This document shows positions 35,264 through 44,245 of a stretch of DNA of 64,000 bases, piece by piece; positions within the stretch are counted from its first letter, which is position 1, and each line of letters opens with the position of its first letter. A program made the translations under genes and the position numbers. The stretch covers positions 2,852,001 to 2,916,000 of the forward strand of contig NZ_CP076456.1 in the NCBI RefSeq assembly GCF_018866305.1, given 5' to 3'. The DNA is from Arthrobacter sunyaminii. GTDB taxonomy: Bacteria > Actinomycetota > Actinomycetes > Actinomycetales > Micrococcaceae. The notes beneath the pieces are model-generated. The model had not been told where the DNA came from. It did not search any database and saw only the letters and a list, made by a program, of their open reading frames with translations.

Positions 35264-36267
35264 CGCAGCACGTCATCAATTGAGGTCACGTTCGCGCGCA
35301 TCCAGCCAAGGTAGTCCTGACCTTCGGGCAGGGTCTCGGAGAAGTCCAGCACGGGTACGCCTGCGTCTTCCGCCGCGGCACGGACAGTTTCGGTCTGCGC
35401 CGTGGAGGTTTGGGTGTTGTAGGCCAGGAAGGCCACGTCACCGGAGCGCAGCAGATCCTGCATTTGTTTCAGAACCGCCGGCGGGACGTCGGACCCTTCC
35501 TCGACGGCTGAGGTGAAGTCTGCGGGGGTCACGTTGTGCAGGCCGGCAGCTTCGAACAGGTATTCAGGAACAGGTTCCGTTACCGCCACATCCCTGCCGC
35601 CGGCCGCGGTTTTGTCTTCGGCCAGGTCAGCCGTGAGCTCTTCGATGCCACTGTTGAAGGTTGCGGCATTGTCCCGGTAGGAGGAGGCATGGTCGGGGTC
35701 CAGAGTGGCCAGGCGTTCTGCGGCCGCTTCGGCGAGCAGCCCCATTGCTTCGGGGCTGTACCAGACGTGTTCGTTGAAGGATCCGTGGGAGTGTCCGCCG
35801 TGATGGTCGGCATGATCGTCTCCGCTCTCGGCGGAGTGCGAGGGGTCGTCGTCGTGCGTTTCGCCGCCAGCTTCCCCCAGCCCTGAGATCTCCACGGCGT
35901 TGAGGACGTCCGCGCTGTCGATGCCGGAATCGGCAACCAGCGTTTCCATGAAGGTGTCGTAGCCCCCGCCGTTCAGGACCACCACGTCCGCCTCTGAGAC
36001 GGCCAGCTTGTCCCGTGCCGTCGCTTCGTAGGAGTGCGGGTCCTGGCTGGGGCGGTCGATGATCGAAGTGACGCTGACCCGGTCCCCGCCCACGGTCTCC
36101 ATGATGTTCCCGTAGACATTGGTGGAAGCCACCACCTCAAGAGCGCCGTCGCCTCCCCCTGCGGAGGAACCGGAGCCGGAGTCACCGGAGCCCCCGGTGC
36201 AGCCGGAGAGCGCCAGGGCTCCCCCGGCCAGGAAGATGCCGGCAAGACGGACGGAGGGTCGTCGCAT
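35260..36267 (-). CDS. znuA: Zinc ABC transporter substrate-binding lipoprotein ZnuA
   Basis: A 335-residue cluster A-I metal-binding protein. The signal peptide ends in a lipobox ALSGC with lipid Cys near residue 23, followed by a Gly/Ser linker. The mature domain starts VVASTNVYGNI. A histidine/aspartate-rich loop near residues 138-166 (HADHHGGHSHG core) lies before NEHVWYSPEAM. This is the usual mark of zinc-specific ZnuA proteins. Metal ligands include His in QDPHSYE near residue 77. It is the first gene of the operon, with a Zur-box-like palindrome and a stable leader hairpin upstream. Confidence 0.92.
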   Translation of the reverse strand: MRRPSVRLAGIFLAGGALALSGCTGGSGDSGSGSSAGGGDGALEVVASTNVYGNIMETVGGDRVSVTSIIDRPSQDPHSYEATARDKLAVSEADVVVLNGGGYDTFMETLVADSGIDSADVLNAVEISGLGEAGGETHDDDPSHSAESGDDHADHHGGHSHGSFNEHVWYSPEAMGLLAEAAAERLATLDPDHASSYRDNAATFNSGIEELTADLAEDKTAAGGRDVAVTEPVPEYLFEAAGLHNVTPADFTSAVEEGSDVPPAVLKQMQDLLRSGDVAFLAYNTQTSTAQTETVRAAAEDAGVPVLDFSETLPEGQDYLGWMRANVTSIDDVLR

Positions 36268-36309
36268 AAGTTTTTGTTTCCCTGTCGAGCGGAAGTGCTT
36301 GGAGATGGA

Positions 36310-36336
36310 GGGGGAGTTCCGCGGGGGAACTCCCCC
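36310..36336 (-). promoter_or_regulatory. Stable hairpin in the znuA 5' leader
   Basis: Arms GGGGGAGTTCC and GGAACTCCCCC pair over 11 bases around a five-base loop. It lies between the Zur-box-like site and the znuA start, about 43 bases upstream of the ATG. No T run follows in the minus direction, so it is not a simple terminator. It could stabilise the message or act in leader control. Confidence 0.5.
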
Positions 36337-36350
36337 AGCATAACCTAAAC

Positions 36351-36363
36351 GCGAATCATTCGC
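36351..36363. promoter_or_regulatory. Candidate Zur box for znuABC
   Basis: GCGAAT-C-ATTCGC is a perfect 6-1-6 palindrome. Fur-family boxes have a similar form with a central AT-rich core (TGATAATNATTATCA type). It is 84 bases upstream of znuA, next to a possible -10 (TAGGTT on the minus strand), in the only gap before the operon. Confidence 0.65.
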
Positions 36364-36391
36364 ATCTAGGACTGCGCGTTACGAGCCGGAG

Positions 36392-37462
36392 CTACTCGGA
36401 ATAGCTTTCCCCGGACCGCCGGAATCCCTGGGCCTGCGTTGCGTCCCGGATCTCGCCCACGAGCTGCTCGATGATGTCCTCCAGGAAGAGCACTCCGCGG
36501 GTCTGGTTGTCCGGACCGAGCACGCGGGCCAGATGGGATCCGGTGCGCTGCATGGTGGCCAAGGCATCTTCAATCCCGTCCTCCAGCCGCAGGTTCGCCA
36601 GGGTCCGCACCTTGTTTTCGGTCAGCGGGCGGTCATAGGCATCCAGCGGCATGGCCATGATGTCCTTCAGATGCATATACCCGGTCAGGTTTCCGTGGTC
36701 ATCCATCAGCACGAACCGGGAGAAGCCCGTGCGCCCCACGGCTTTCTCGAACTCTGCCGGTGTGGTGTCGGTGCTCAGCGTCACAAGCTCCTCCAGCGGC
36801 ACCATCACTGTTCCGGCGGACTGCCCGGAGAACTCCAGTGCTCCTGAAATCACGCCCGAATCATCGGCTACCAGCCCGTGCTTCGTGGACTCCTCCACAA
36901 TGGACTGCATTTCCTCCAGTGTGAAAGCCGAGGCCACCTCATCTTTGGGGGTAATGCCCATGACACGCAGCGCGTGGTTCGCCAGCCAGTTCAAACTGGA
37001 AATGACAGGCCGCACCAGCCGGGAGATAAAGACAAGCGGAGGTGCCAGAAGCAGCGCCGCCCGGTCCGCCACGGACACGGAAATATTCTTCGGCACCATT
37101 TCGCCAAAGGTCACGTGCAGGAAGGTCACGATCAGCAATGCCACCAGGAACCCGGCGCCGTCTGCGAATTCCACCGGCAGCCCAAGGGCTTCCAGCGGAG
37201 CCGCCAGCAAATGGTGGATCGCCGGTTCGGCCACGGAGAGAATGAGCAGCGAACACACCGTGATGCCCAGCTGCGCGCAGGCCAGCATCAGGGATACGTG
37301 TTCCATGGCCCAGAGCGTGGTCTTTGCCCGTTTGGACCCGGCTTCGGCCAACGGTTCAATTTGGCTGCGGCGCGCGGACATAACGGCAAACTCGCCGCCC
37401 ACGAAAAAGGCGTTGCCGATCAACAGCACCACCAGCCAGAAGATGCCCATCAGGTCACTCAT
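36392..37462 (-). CDS. CNNM-domain and CBS-domain membrane protein (hemolysin C/CorC family)
   Basis: A 356-residue protein. Residues about 1-170 are a CNNM (DUF21) membrane domain with three or four spans and the FGEMVPKNISV motif near residues 118-128. Residues about 200-340 are a CBS pair (VMVPLEELVTL and TRGVLFLEDIIEQLVGEIRD). There is no C-terminal CorC/HlyC domain. Bacterial relatives are linked to Mg2+ or divalent ion export; the hemolysin label is historical. It overlaps its paralogue upstream by four bases. Confidence 0.9.
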   Translation of the reverse strand: MSDLMGIFWLVVLLIGNAFFVGGEFAVMSARRSQIEPLAEAGSKRAKTTLWAMEHVSLMLACAQLGITVCSLLILSVAEPAIHHLLAAPLEALGLPVEFADGAGFLVALLIVTFLHVTFGEMVPKNISVSVADRAALLLAPPLVFISRLVRPVISSLNWLANHALRVMGITPKDEVASAFTLEEMQSIVEESTKHGLVADDSGVISGALEFSGQSAGTVMVPLEELVTLSTDTTPAEFEKAVGRTGFSRFVLMDDHGNLTGYMHLKDIMAMPLDAYDRPLTENKVRTLANLRLEDGIEDALATMQRTGSHLARVLGPDNQTRGVLFLEDIIEQLVGEIRDATQAQGFRRSGESYSE

Positions 37463-38877
37463 CGCCGATCCCCCTTGCCGGCAGCATCCGTTGTCGGAGC
37501 ATCAGCTCCGGCTGCGCTCTTCGGTTCCGGCTTTTTCGAAGCCGCGGGTGCGCTTTCGTCGACAGCGGCAGGATCGTCGTCGTCGTACCGGGGAATGAAA
37601 CTGACCCGGTCAATGCGCCGGCCGTCCATGCGTTCAACTTCCAGGAGTCCGCCCTCAACGCTGACGCGGTCACCGGTGGCTGCGATGCGGCCCAGCTCGG
37701 CCATAATGTAGCCGCCCACCGTTTCGTAGCCGGCTTCATCAGGAATGTGCAGCAGCGGCACGAGCCTGGAGACTTCATCAGGACGCATGATGCCCGGGAA
37801 GTACCAGGCACCGGCGGCACTCTGCAGCACGCCCGGCTTGATCTTGTCGTGTTCGTCGGACACTTCGCCGACGATTTCCTCCACCAGGTCCTCAAGAGTT
37901 GCGACGCCGGCTGTTCCGCCCCACTCATCGAGGACGACGGCGAGTTGCAGGTTCGCGCCCCGCAGCTCGGAGAGCAGGCTGTCCAGGTGCACCGTCTCGG
38001 GCACCCGGAGGACCTCACTCATGATGGCCCCGGCCGGCAGGTCCGCCCGCCGGCTGCGGGGCACAGCCACTGCCTTTTTCACGTGGACCACTCCCCTGAT
38101 GTCATCCGGGGAATCACCCAGGACGGGAAAGCGTGAATATCCGGTGCGGCGTGCAGCTTCAATGACATCCGCTACGGACTGCTCGGAATCGATGGTCTCC
38201 AGCCTGATCCGGGGCGTCATGACATCTGCGGCGGTCCGCTCCGCGAAGGAGAACGTCCGGGACAGGAAGTTGGCCGTGCCCTGGTCCAGGGTGCCCATCT
38301 CGGCCGACCTCCGGACCATGGAGGAAAGTTCGGCGGGGGTGCGCGCTCCGCTCACTTCCTCCTTGGCTTCCAGCCCGAACAGGTTCAGGACCTTGTTGGA
38401 GAAGCCGTTGAGCACCAGGATGGCGGGCTTGAACACCACGGTGAACGCCAGCTGCGGCCGGGCGAGGGCGCGCCCTACCCGGAACGGCAGCGAGATGGAC
38501 ATGTTCTTGGGGATCAGCTCTCCCAGAAGCATGGACAGGAACGTGGCCAGGATCATGGCCGTCACCACGGACACGGAATCCACGGCAACCGGCGGCAGGC
38601 CCAGGGCAGACAGCGGGGTTTTCAACAGGCGGCCCACTGACGGCTCCATCACGAATCCGGTCAGCAGCGTGGTGAGGGTAATACCCAGCTGGCAGCTGGA
38701 GAGCTGGGTGGAGAGGGAGGTCAGGCAGCGCAGGAGCGGCTCGGCACCCTTGTCGCCGTTTTCCACGGCCCGCCGGACCGTGGGCTGGTCCAGGGCCACC
38801 AGAGAGAACTCAACAGCCACAAAAAAGCCGGTGCCGAGAATCAGCACCAGGCCAAAGAAGAGATATAACCATTCCAT
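37459..38877 (-). CDS. CNNM, CBS and CorC/HlyC-domain membrane protein
   Basis: A 472-residue paralogue of the next gene. It has a CNNM membrane domain (residues about 1-190, GELIPKNMSISLP near residue 120), a CBS pair (residues about 215-345, VMTPRIRLETID and ATLEDLVEEIVGEVSDEHD), and the extra C-terminal transporter-associated domain (residues about 355-440, GYIMAELGRIAATGDRV). The tail is Ala/Asp/Lys-rich. The start is preceded by GGGAG. Two consecutive genes of this family are common in actinobacteria, and the proteins may form a heteromer. Location next to the zinc operon is suggestive only. Confidence 0.9.
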   Translation of the reverse strand: MEWLYLFFGLVLILGTGFFVAVEFSLVALDQPTVRRAVENGDKGAEPLLRCLTSLSTQLSSCQLGITLTTLLTGFVMEPSVGRLLKTPLSALGLPPVAVDSVSVVTAMILATFLSMLLGELIPKNMSISLPFRVGRALARPQLAFTVVFKPAILVLNGFSNKVLNLFGLEAKEEVSGARTPAELSSMVRRSAEMGTLDQGTANFLSRTFSFAERTAADVMTPRIRLETIDSEQSVADVIEAARRTGYSRFPVLGDSPDDIRGVVHVKKAVAVPRSRRADLPAGAIMSEVLRVPETVHLDSLLSELRGANLQLAVVLDEWGGTAGVATLEDLVEEIVGEVSDEHDKIKPGVLQSAAGAWYFPGIMRPDEVSRLVPLLHIPDEAGYETVGGYIMAELGRIAATGDRVSVEGGLLEVERMDGRRIDRVSFIPRYDDDDPAAVDESAPAASKKPEPKSAAGADAPTTDAAGKGDRR

Positions 38878-39392
38878 TTAGGCTCCCACCGCCGGATTGT
38901 GAAGCGCTGCGCGGCTTATCAGGGGAAGCGCGGAAGGAAGTACCGCGGGAAAGTGCCCGCTGCGGGCGGCAGGCGGAGGGTGATCGGCCGAAGCCGGTCT
39001 GGAAGGCTCCGATGCGGCGCCGGGGGTGCGGGGTGAATGGGTGCGGGCGTGGCCGGCTCTGTGCGTGCGGTCCGCAGAAGCTGCGGAACCGGACGCAGGC
39101 CGGCGCCTAGAGAAACTGTCCATGAGATTTTCAGTTTACAGGTTTGGCATTTGGGCGCCACCGGTGAAACGGAACGGCCGCACGCGCCACTGAGGAGCTT
39201 GCGCGTGGGAGGCCCCGCTGCATGACGGATGTCAAACAGAATTGGCCAGTTGTCCCGCAATGTCACTAGACTGGCATGAAGTCTCGGTCACTGCGCACCG
39301 GCCGGGCCGCACCAGTGAGCTTTGAGGCTTCTTGCCCTCAGACATGGTGCCAATCAGGGCAAAAGGCAACTCATGGAAGAGGCGTATTAACA
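38878..39392. other. Intergenic region between the CNNM pair and kgd
   Basis: These 515 bases separate divergent genes and hold their promoters. I see no convincing gene; a short Ser/Arg/Pro-rich open frame on the minus strand (38878-39123) looks non-coding. A possible kgd promoter is TTGGCC at 39242-39247 and TAGACT at 39267-39272, with a long 19-base spacer. This would give a leader of about 115 bases before the kgd GTG. AAACTG and CAGTTT form a loose inverted repeat near 39113-39137. Confidence 0.4.
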
Positions 39393-42300
39393 GTGCCAGA
39401 CCAATCCAACCACCGGCTGCCGGAAGAATTCGGCGGCAACGAGTGGCTTGTCGATGAACTCTACGAGCAGTACCTCAAGGACAAGAACTCGGTTGACAAG
39501 AAGTGGTGGAGCATTTTCGACTCCTTTAAGAACGAGGAGGCCCAGGCCTCCGGTTCGAGCACTTCCAACGGAAACGGATCGGCAGCCCCCAGCGAACTTG
39601 GCGCCAATCCCACAACGCGCCAGCTTCCGGTAGTGCAGGCCGAATCCGCCAAGCCGAAGGCTTCCGGCGAGTCCCCCGCCTCCACCCAGCAGTCCGGCAA
39701 GCCTCCGGTTGCCAAGGAATCCGCAGCGTCCAACTCTGCTGCCAAGGATTCCAAGCCGGCCGCCGGCAAGGGCGAAGCAGCCGAGAACAAGGCAGCTGAC
39801 AGCAAGACCCCGCCGATTCCGGCCCAGCTGCCCAAGACGCAGCCCAACAGCAAGCCCTCCGAAGAGGACAAGGTCAACGTCCTGCGCGGTCCGGCCAAGG
39901 CCATCGCCACCAACATGGACCTGAGCCTGAGCGTCCCCACGGCAACCACTGTGCGTGCCGTGCCCGCAAAGCTGCTGATCGACAACCGCATTGTCATTAA
40001 CAGCCACCTGGAGCGCGCCCGCGGCGGCAAGGTCTCCTTCACCCACCTCCTCGGCTACGCAATCATCCGCGCCGCCGCCCAGTTCCCGTCCCAGAACGTG
40101 TACTACGACGTCGTGGACGGCAAGCCTGTTGCTGTGCAGCCCGCGCATGTGAACTTCGGGCTGGCCATTGACATGCCGAAGCCGGACGGCTCCCGTCTGC
40201 TCGTCGTGCCGAACATCAAGAAGGCCGAAACACTGAACTTCTCGGAGTTCTGGCAGGCGTATGAAGACCTCGTGAAGAAGGCCCGCAACGGCAAGCTCAC
40301 GGCGGACGATTACAAGGGCACCACCATCTCGCTGACCAACCCGGGCGGCATTGGAACGGTGCACTCCGTCCCCCGCCTGTCCAAGGGCCAGGCCTGCATC
40401 ATCGGCGCCGGCGCCCTGGACTACCCGGCTGAGTTCCAGGGTTCCAACGAGAAGATCCTGGCCCAGAACGCCATCTCCAAGATCATCACCCTGACCTCCA
40501 CCTACGACCACCGCGTGATCCAGGGCGCCGGCAGCGGCGAGTTCCTGCGGATCATCCACCAGCTGCTCCTCGGCGAGCAGGGTTTCTACGACGAGATCTT
40601 CGAATCCCTGCGGATCCCCTACGAGCCCGTGCGCTGGAGCCCCGACATCCAGGTCAACCCGGACGAGCAGATCAACAAGGTTGCGCGCATCCAGCAGCTG
40701 ATCCACGCGTACCGCGTCCGCGGCCACCTGATGGCCGACACTAACCCGCTGGAGTACGTCCAGCGCCGCCACGCGGACCTGGACATCCTCAACCACGGCC
40801 TGACCCTCTGGGACCTGGACCGGGAATGGCCCACCGGCGGCTTCGGCGGCAAGCCGATGCTCAAGCTGCGCAAGATCCTCGGCGTGCTCCGCGACGCGTA
40901 CTGCCGCACCGCCGGAATCGAATACATGCACATCCAGGATCCGGTGGAGCGCGAGTGGTTCCAGGATCGTCTGGAAACCAAGTACAGCAAGCCGACGCGC
41001 GAAGAACAGCTGCGCATCCTGGGCAAGCTCAATGCCGCTGAAGCCTTTGAGACGTTCCTGCAGACGAAGTTCGTCGGGCAGAAGCGCTTCTCCCTGGAAG
41101 GCGGCGAGTCCCTGATTCCGCTGCTGGACGCCGTGATTTCCGGTGCCGCCGACGACGGACTTGAAGAAGTCGGCATCGGCATGGCCCACCGCGGCCGCCT
41201 GAACGTCCTGACCAACATCGCGGGCAAGACCTACGCCCAGGTCTTCCGCGAATTCGAAGGCACCCAGGACCCGCGCAGCGTCCAGGGTTCCGGTGACGTG
41301 AAGTACCACCTCGGCACCGAAGGCACCTTCACCTCGGACAACGGCAACCAGACCAAGGTGTACCTGGCCGCCAACCCGTCCCACCTCGAAGCCGGGGATT
41401 CCGTGCTCGAAGGAATCGTGCGGGCCAAGCAGGACCGCCTGGACCAGGGGGACGAGTTCCCTGTCCTGCCCATCCTCATCCACGGAGACGCCGCTTTCGC
41501 CGGCCAGGGCGTGGTGGCGGAGACCCTGAACCTTTCGCAGCTCCGGGGCTACCGCACCGGCGGAACCATCCACGTTGTGGTCAACAACCAGGTGGGCTTC
41601 ACCACCTCGCCCACGTCGTCGCGCTCCTCGGTGTACTCCACCGATGTTGCCAAGATGGTGCAGGCTCCGATCTTCCACGTGAACGGCGATGACCCGGAGC
41701 AGGTTGTGCGTATTGCACAACTGGCCTACGACTACCGCCAGCGGTTCCACAAGGACGTTGTCATTGACATGGTCTGCTACCGCCGCCGCGGCCACAACGA
41801 AGGCGACGATCCTTCGATGACGCAGCCGATGATGTACAGCCTGATCGAGGCCAAGCGCTCGGTGCGCAAGCTCTACACCGAGTCCCTCATCGGACGCGGC
41901 GACATCAGCCAGGAAGAGGCCGAACAGGCGCTGCGCGACTACCAGGGCCGCCTTGAGCGGGTCTTCGCTGAGACGCACGCTGCCCAGACCTCTCCCCTGC
42001 CGGTAATCACCAAGGACACCGAAGCCGTCTCCGATCTGGAGCGCCCGGCGTCCCAGCAGGAAGGCAGCACCATTGTGTCCCCGGCATCCACGGCTATTTC
42101 CGCCGAGGTCCTGGCACACATCGGCAAGGCCCACGTAGCAGTGCCCGAAGGCTTCACGGTGCACCCGAAGCTGAAGGCACTGCTGGAAAAGCGCGAGCAG
42201 ATGTCCCGCGAAGGCGGCATTGACTGGGGCTTCGCTGAAATCGCAGCCTTTGGCTCATTGGTCATGGAAGGCGTCCCCGTACGCCTCGCAGGCCAGGATT

Positions 42301-43241
42301 CCCGCCGCGGAACCTTCACCCAGCGCCATGCCGTCTTCCACGACCGGGCAACCGGTGCGGAATGGATGCCGCTGGCAGAGCTGGATCCGAACCAGGCCAA
42401 GCTCTGGATCTACGACTCGCTGCTGTCGGAATTCGCCGCCATGGGCTTCGAATACGGATACTCCGTGGAACGCCCGGATGCCCTCGTTCTGTGGGAAGCG
42501 CAGTTTGGCGACTTCGTCAACGGCGCGCAGACCATCATCGACGAGTTCATCTCCTCGGCTGAGCAGAAGTGGGGCCAGCGTTCCTCGCTGGTGCTGATGC
42601 TTCCGCACGGCTACGAAGGCCAGGGTCCGGACCACTCCTCGGCCCGCATCGAGCGCTTCCTGCAGATGTGCGCCGAGGACAACATGATCGTGGCGAACCC
42701 CACCACGGGCGCTTCCCACTTCCACCTGCTGCGCCGCCAGGCCTACAGCCGTCCGCGGAAGCCGCTGATCATCTTCACCCCGAAGCAGCTGCTGCGTTTG
42801 AAGGCTGCGGCAACGTCGGTGGAAGACTTCACCCAGGGTTCGTTCCAGCCGGTCATCCCGGAGCACGCAGACCTGGACGCGAACGCCGTCGACCGCGTGC
42901 TGCTGGTCTCCGGCCGCCTGTACTACGATCTGCTGGCCAACCGGCAGAAGACAGGTGACGAAAAGACAGCCATTGTCCGGGTCGAGCAGCTTTATCCGCT
43001 GCCCGTTGCGGAGATCCAGGCAGCTGTCGCCAAGTACCCGAACGCTGACATCGTTTGGGCACAGGATGAGCCCGCCAACCAGGGTCCGTGGCCGTTCATC
43101 GGCCTGAACCTGCCGGCACAGCTGGACCGCCCGCTGCGCCTGGTGTCGCGTCCGGCGTCCGCGTCCACCGCCACCGGCTCAGCCAAGCGGCACGCCGTGG
43201 AGCAGGACATTCTCGTCAAGAAGGCCTTCGAGCGTCAGTAG
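39393..43241 (+). CDS. kgd: Multifunctional 2-oxoglutarate decarboxylase/dehydrogenase E1 with E2-like succinyltransferase domain
   Basis: A 1282-residue TCA-cycle enzyme of the actinobacterial Kgd/OdhA type. Residues about 1-45 ([20 protein letters not shown]) are the E1o N-terminus. An Ala/Ser/Lys-rich linker runs to about residue 150. An E2 acyltransferase domain with active-site histidine in TYDHRV near residue 373 follows. The thiamine-dependent E1 part has [11 protein letters not shown] near residue 595 and [16 protein letters not shown] near residue 700. No lipoyl domain is present, as usual for this family. The GTG at 39393 was chosen because the conserved N-terminus begins four codons later; upstream codons in the same frame look non-coding. 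GarA-type regulation is known for relatives, but no garA gene is in the window. Confidence 0.96.
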   Translation: MPDQSNHRLPEEFGGNEWLVDELYEQYLKDKNSVDKKWWSIFDSFKNEEAQASGSSTSNGNGSAAPSELGANPTTRQLPVVQAESAKPKASGESPASTQQSGKPPVAKESAASNSAAKDSKPAAGKGEAAENKAADSKTPPIPAQLPKTQPNSKPSEEDKVNVLRGPAKAIATNMDLSLSVPTATTVRAVPAKLLIDNRIVINSHLERARGGKVSFTHLLGYAIIRAAAQFPSQNVYYDVVDGKPVAVQPAHVNFGLAIDMPKPDGSRLLVVPNIKKAETLNFSEFWQAYEDLVKKARNGKLTADDYKGTTISLTNPGGIGTVHSVPRLSKGQACIIGAGALDYPAEFQGSNEKILAQNAISKIITLTSTYDHRVIQGAGSGEFLRIIHQLLLGEQGFYDEIFESLRIPYEPVRWSPDIQVNPDEQINKVARIQQLIHAYRVRGHLMADTNPLEYVQRRHADLDILNHGLTLWDLDREWPTGGFGGKPMLKLRKILGVLRDAYCRTAGIEYMHIQDPVEREWFQDRLETKYSKPTREEQLRILGKLNAAEAFETFLQTKFVGQKRFSLEGGESLIPLLDAVISGAADDGLEEVGIGMAHRGRLNVLTNIAGKTYAQVFREFEGTQDPRSVQGSGDVKYHLGTEGTFTSDNGNQTKVYLAANPSHLEAGDSVLEGIVRAKQDRLDQGDEFPVLPILIHGDAAFAGQGVVAETLNLSQLRGYRTGGTIHVVVNNQVGFTTSPTSSRSSVYSTDVAKMVQAPIFHVNGDDPEQVVRIAQLAYDYRQRFHKDVVIDMVCYRRRGHNEGDDPSMTQPMMYSLIEAKRSVRKLYTESLIGRGDISQEEAEQALRDYQGRLERVFAETHAAQTSPLPVITKDTEAVSDLERPASQQEGSTIVSPASTAISAEVLAHIGKAHVAVPEGFTVHPKLKALLEKREQMSREGGIDWGFAEIAAFGSLVMEGVPVRLAGQDSRRGTFTQRHAVFHDRATGAEWMPLAELDPNQAKLWIYDSLLSEFAAMGFEYGYSVERPDALVLWEAQFGDFVNGAQTIIDEFISSAEQKWGQRSSLVLMLPHGYEGQGPDHSSARIERFLQMCAEDNMIVANPTTGASHFHLLRRQAYSRPRKPLIIFTPKQLLRLKAAATSVEDFTQGSFQPVIPEHADLDANAVDRVLLVSGRLYYDLLANRQKTGDEKTAIVRVEQLYPLPVAEIQAAVAKYPNADIVWAQDEPANQGPWPFIGLNLPAQLDRPLRLVSRPASASTATGSAKRHAVEQDILVKKAFERQ

Positions 43242-43249
43242 GCTAAGTT

Positions 43250-43286
43250 GGGGTGGGGCGCCGCGGCGCCCCACCCCGTTTTTTTG
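43250..43286 (+). terminator. Intrinsic terminator after kgd
   Basis: A perfect 13-base-pair stem (GGGGTGGGGCGCC and complement) with a two-base GC apex is followed by G and a run of eight T. It starts nine bases after the kgd stop and ends just before the ribosome-binding site of the next gene. Confidence 0.93.
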
Positions 43287-43305
43287 TGACCGGAGAAGGT
43301 GACTA

Positions 43306-43905
43306 GTGGAACAACGCAAAATCAGGCTGGCAGCCGTCGGCGACGAGCTGCTGGCCGGGCACGGCGACCCTCGCGCCCTGGGCTGGCTGGGCCGCGTTTT
43401 GGCCCGCACCACCCCCGAAAACGTGAGCGTACAGGCGTATACCCTTGCAGCACCCCAGGAGGGAACCGAATCCCTGGCGAACCGCTGGCTTCAGGAGGCC
43501 GGCCGCCGGTTTGACGACAGGTGCGAGAACCGGCTGGTGATCGGACTGTCCGACCGGGACCTGGACCTTGACTTGTCAACGGCGAGAAGCCGCCTCAACC
43601 TGGCCAATATCCTCGACGGGGCCGCACAAATGAGCATCAAGGTCTTTGTCGTCGGTCCCCCGCCGGGGCTCGATGCCGAACGGAACCGCCGTCTGTCGGA
43701 TCTGTCTGCCGCCTTTGGTGATGTGACCACACGGCGCAAGCACGTGTATGTGGACACGCTGACTCCCCTGCTAAACCATGAACAGTGGCGCACTGACCTG
43801 GCTTCCAACGGCGGGACTCCGGGACAGGCCGGATACGGCCTGATGGCCTGGCTGGTTCTCCACCGCGGCTGGTACCGCTGGCTGGACCTTCCGGACATGA
43901 ACTGA
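43306..43905 (+). CDS. SGNH/GDSL-like protein with degenerate catalytic motifs
   Basis: A 199-residue protein with an SGNH-hydrolase outline. Block I reads AAVGDELLAGHGD (residues 9-21), where the nucleophile serine of GDS is Glu14. Block III reads IGLSDRD instead of GxND. The C-terminal block V has SNGGTPGQAGYGLMAWLV, where the DxxH histidine is missing. The overall length and order of blocks otherwise fit small bacterial GDSL esterases. It may therefore be a non-catalytic member or use different residues. The GTG start follows GGAGAAGG. A terminator separates it from kgd, so it should have its own promoter, unless read-through occurs. Confidence 0.65.
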   Translation: MEQRKIRLAAVGDELLAGHGDPRALGWLGRVLARTTPENVSVQAYTLAAPQEGTESLANRWLQEAGRRFDDRCENRLVIGLSDRDLDLDLSTARSRLNLANILDGAAQMSIKVFVVGPPPGLDAERNRRLSDLSAAFGDVTTRRKHVYVDTLTPLLNHEQWRTDLASNGGTPGQAGYGLMAWLVLHRGWYRWLDLPDMN

Positions 43906-44245
43906 ATAGACGAGAACCCCTCATGAGGGCCTTCGGCGACACGCCGGAGGCCCTCTACACATTAAGACGTATTGCCCCAAGTAATTTTCTCCTCCATCCC
44001 TGATGCAGGCGGCGAAAAATCCGTGCAAAGCCGCGCCTTTCCGGCCTGCAACTGCAACTAAAGCACCTTCCTGCACAACCCTGCCGCCGTGCTTTACAAG
44101 TAACAATCAGTTAACGTCCGCTCACAGTTAGCACAGTGGAAACAATTAGTGACTAGTCTTTCGGAACATGTGGCGGTCATCACGATCGCTTGGGGGAGCC
44201 GCCAGCGGTGGTTCCTGACGACTTCATCACAAGTTAGGACTACGA
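43906..44245. other. Intergenic region upstream of the Opp operon
   Basis: These 340 bases hold the terminator of the preceding gene and the leader of oppA. No gene is evident. The stretch at 44110-44140 has two CAGTTA direct repeats 16 bases apart, a possible binding motif. I could not pick a convincing -35/-10 pair. Confidence 0.4.
43925..43955 (+). terminator. Hairpin terminator after the SGNH-like gene
   Basis: Arms GAGGGCCTTCGGCG and CGCCGGAGGCCCTC pair over 14 bases with one G-T pair, around an ACA loop, 20 bases after the stop. The following tract (TACACATT) is poor in T, so efficiency is uncertain. Confidence 0.65.

Noticed and set aside
37459..38877. The word hemolysin for the two CNNM proteins as a sign of virulence
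   Set aside because: The label is historical. The domains (CNNM, CBS, CorC/HlyC) point to divalent ion transport.
38878..39123. An 81-codon minus-strand frame upstream of the CNNM gene
   Set aside because: Ser/Arg/Pro/Ala-rich translation without any recognisable domain; it lies in a promoter-type region.
39387..42164. A 925-codon open frame on the minus strand opposite kgd
   Set aside because: It is the antisense shadow of a highly conserved high-GC gene; its translation shows no domain and the plus-strand product is unmistakable.
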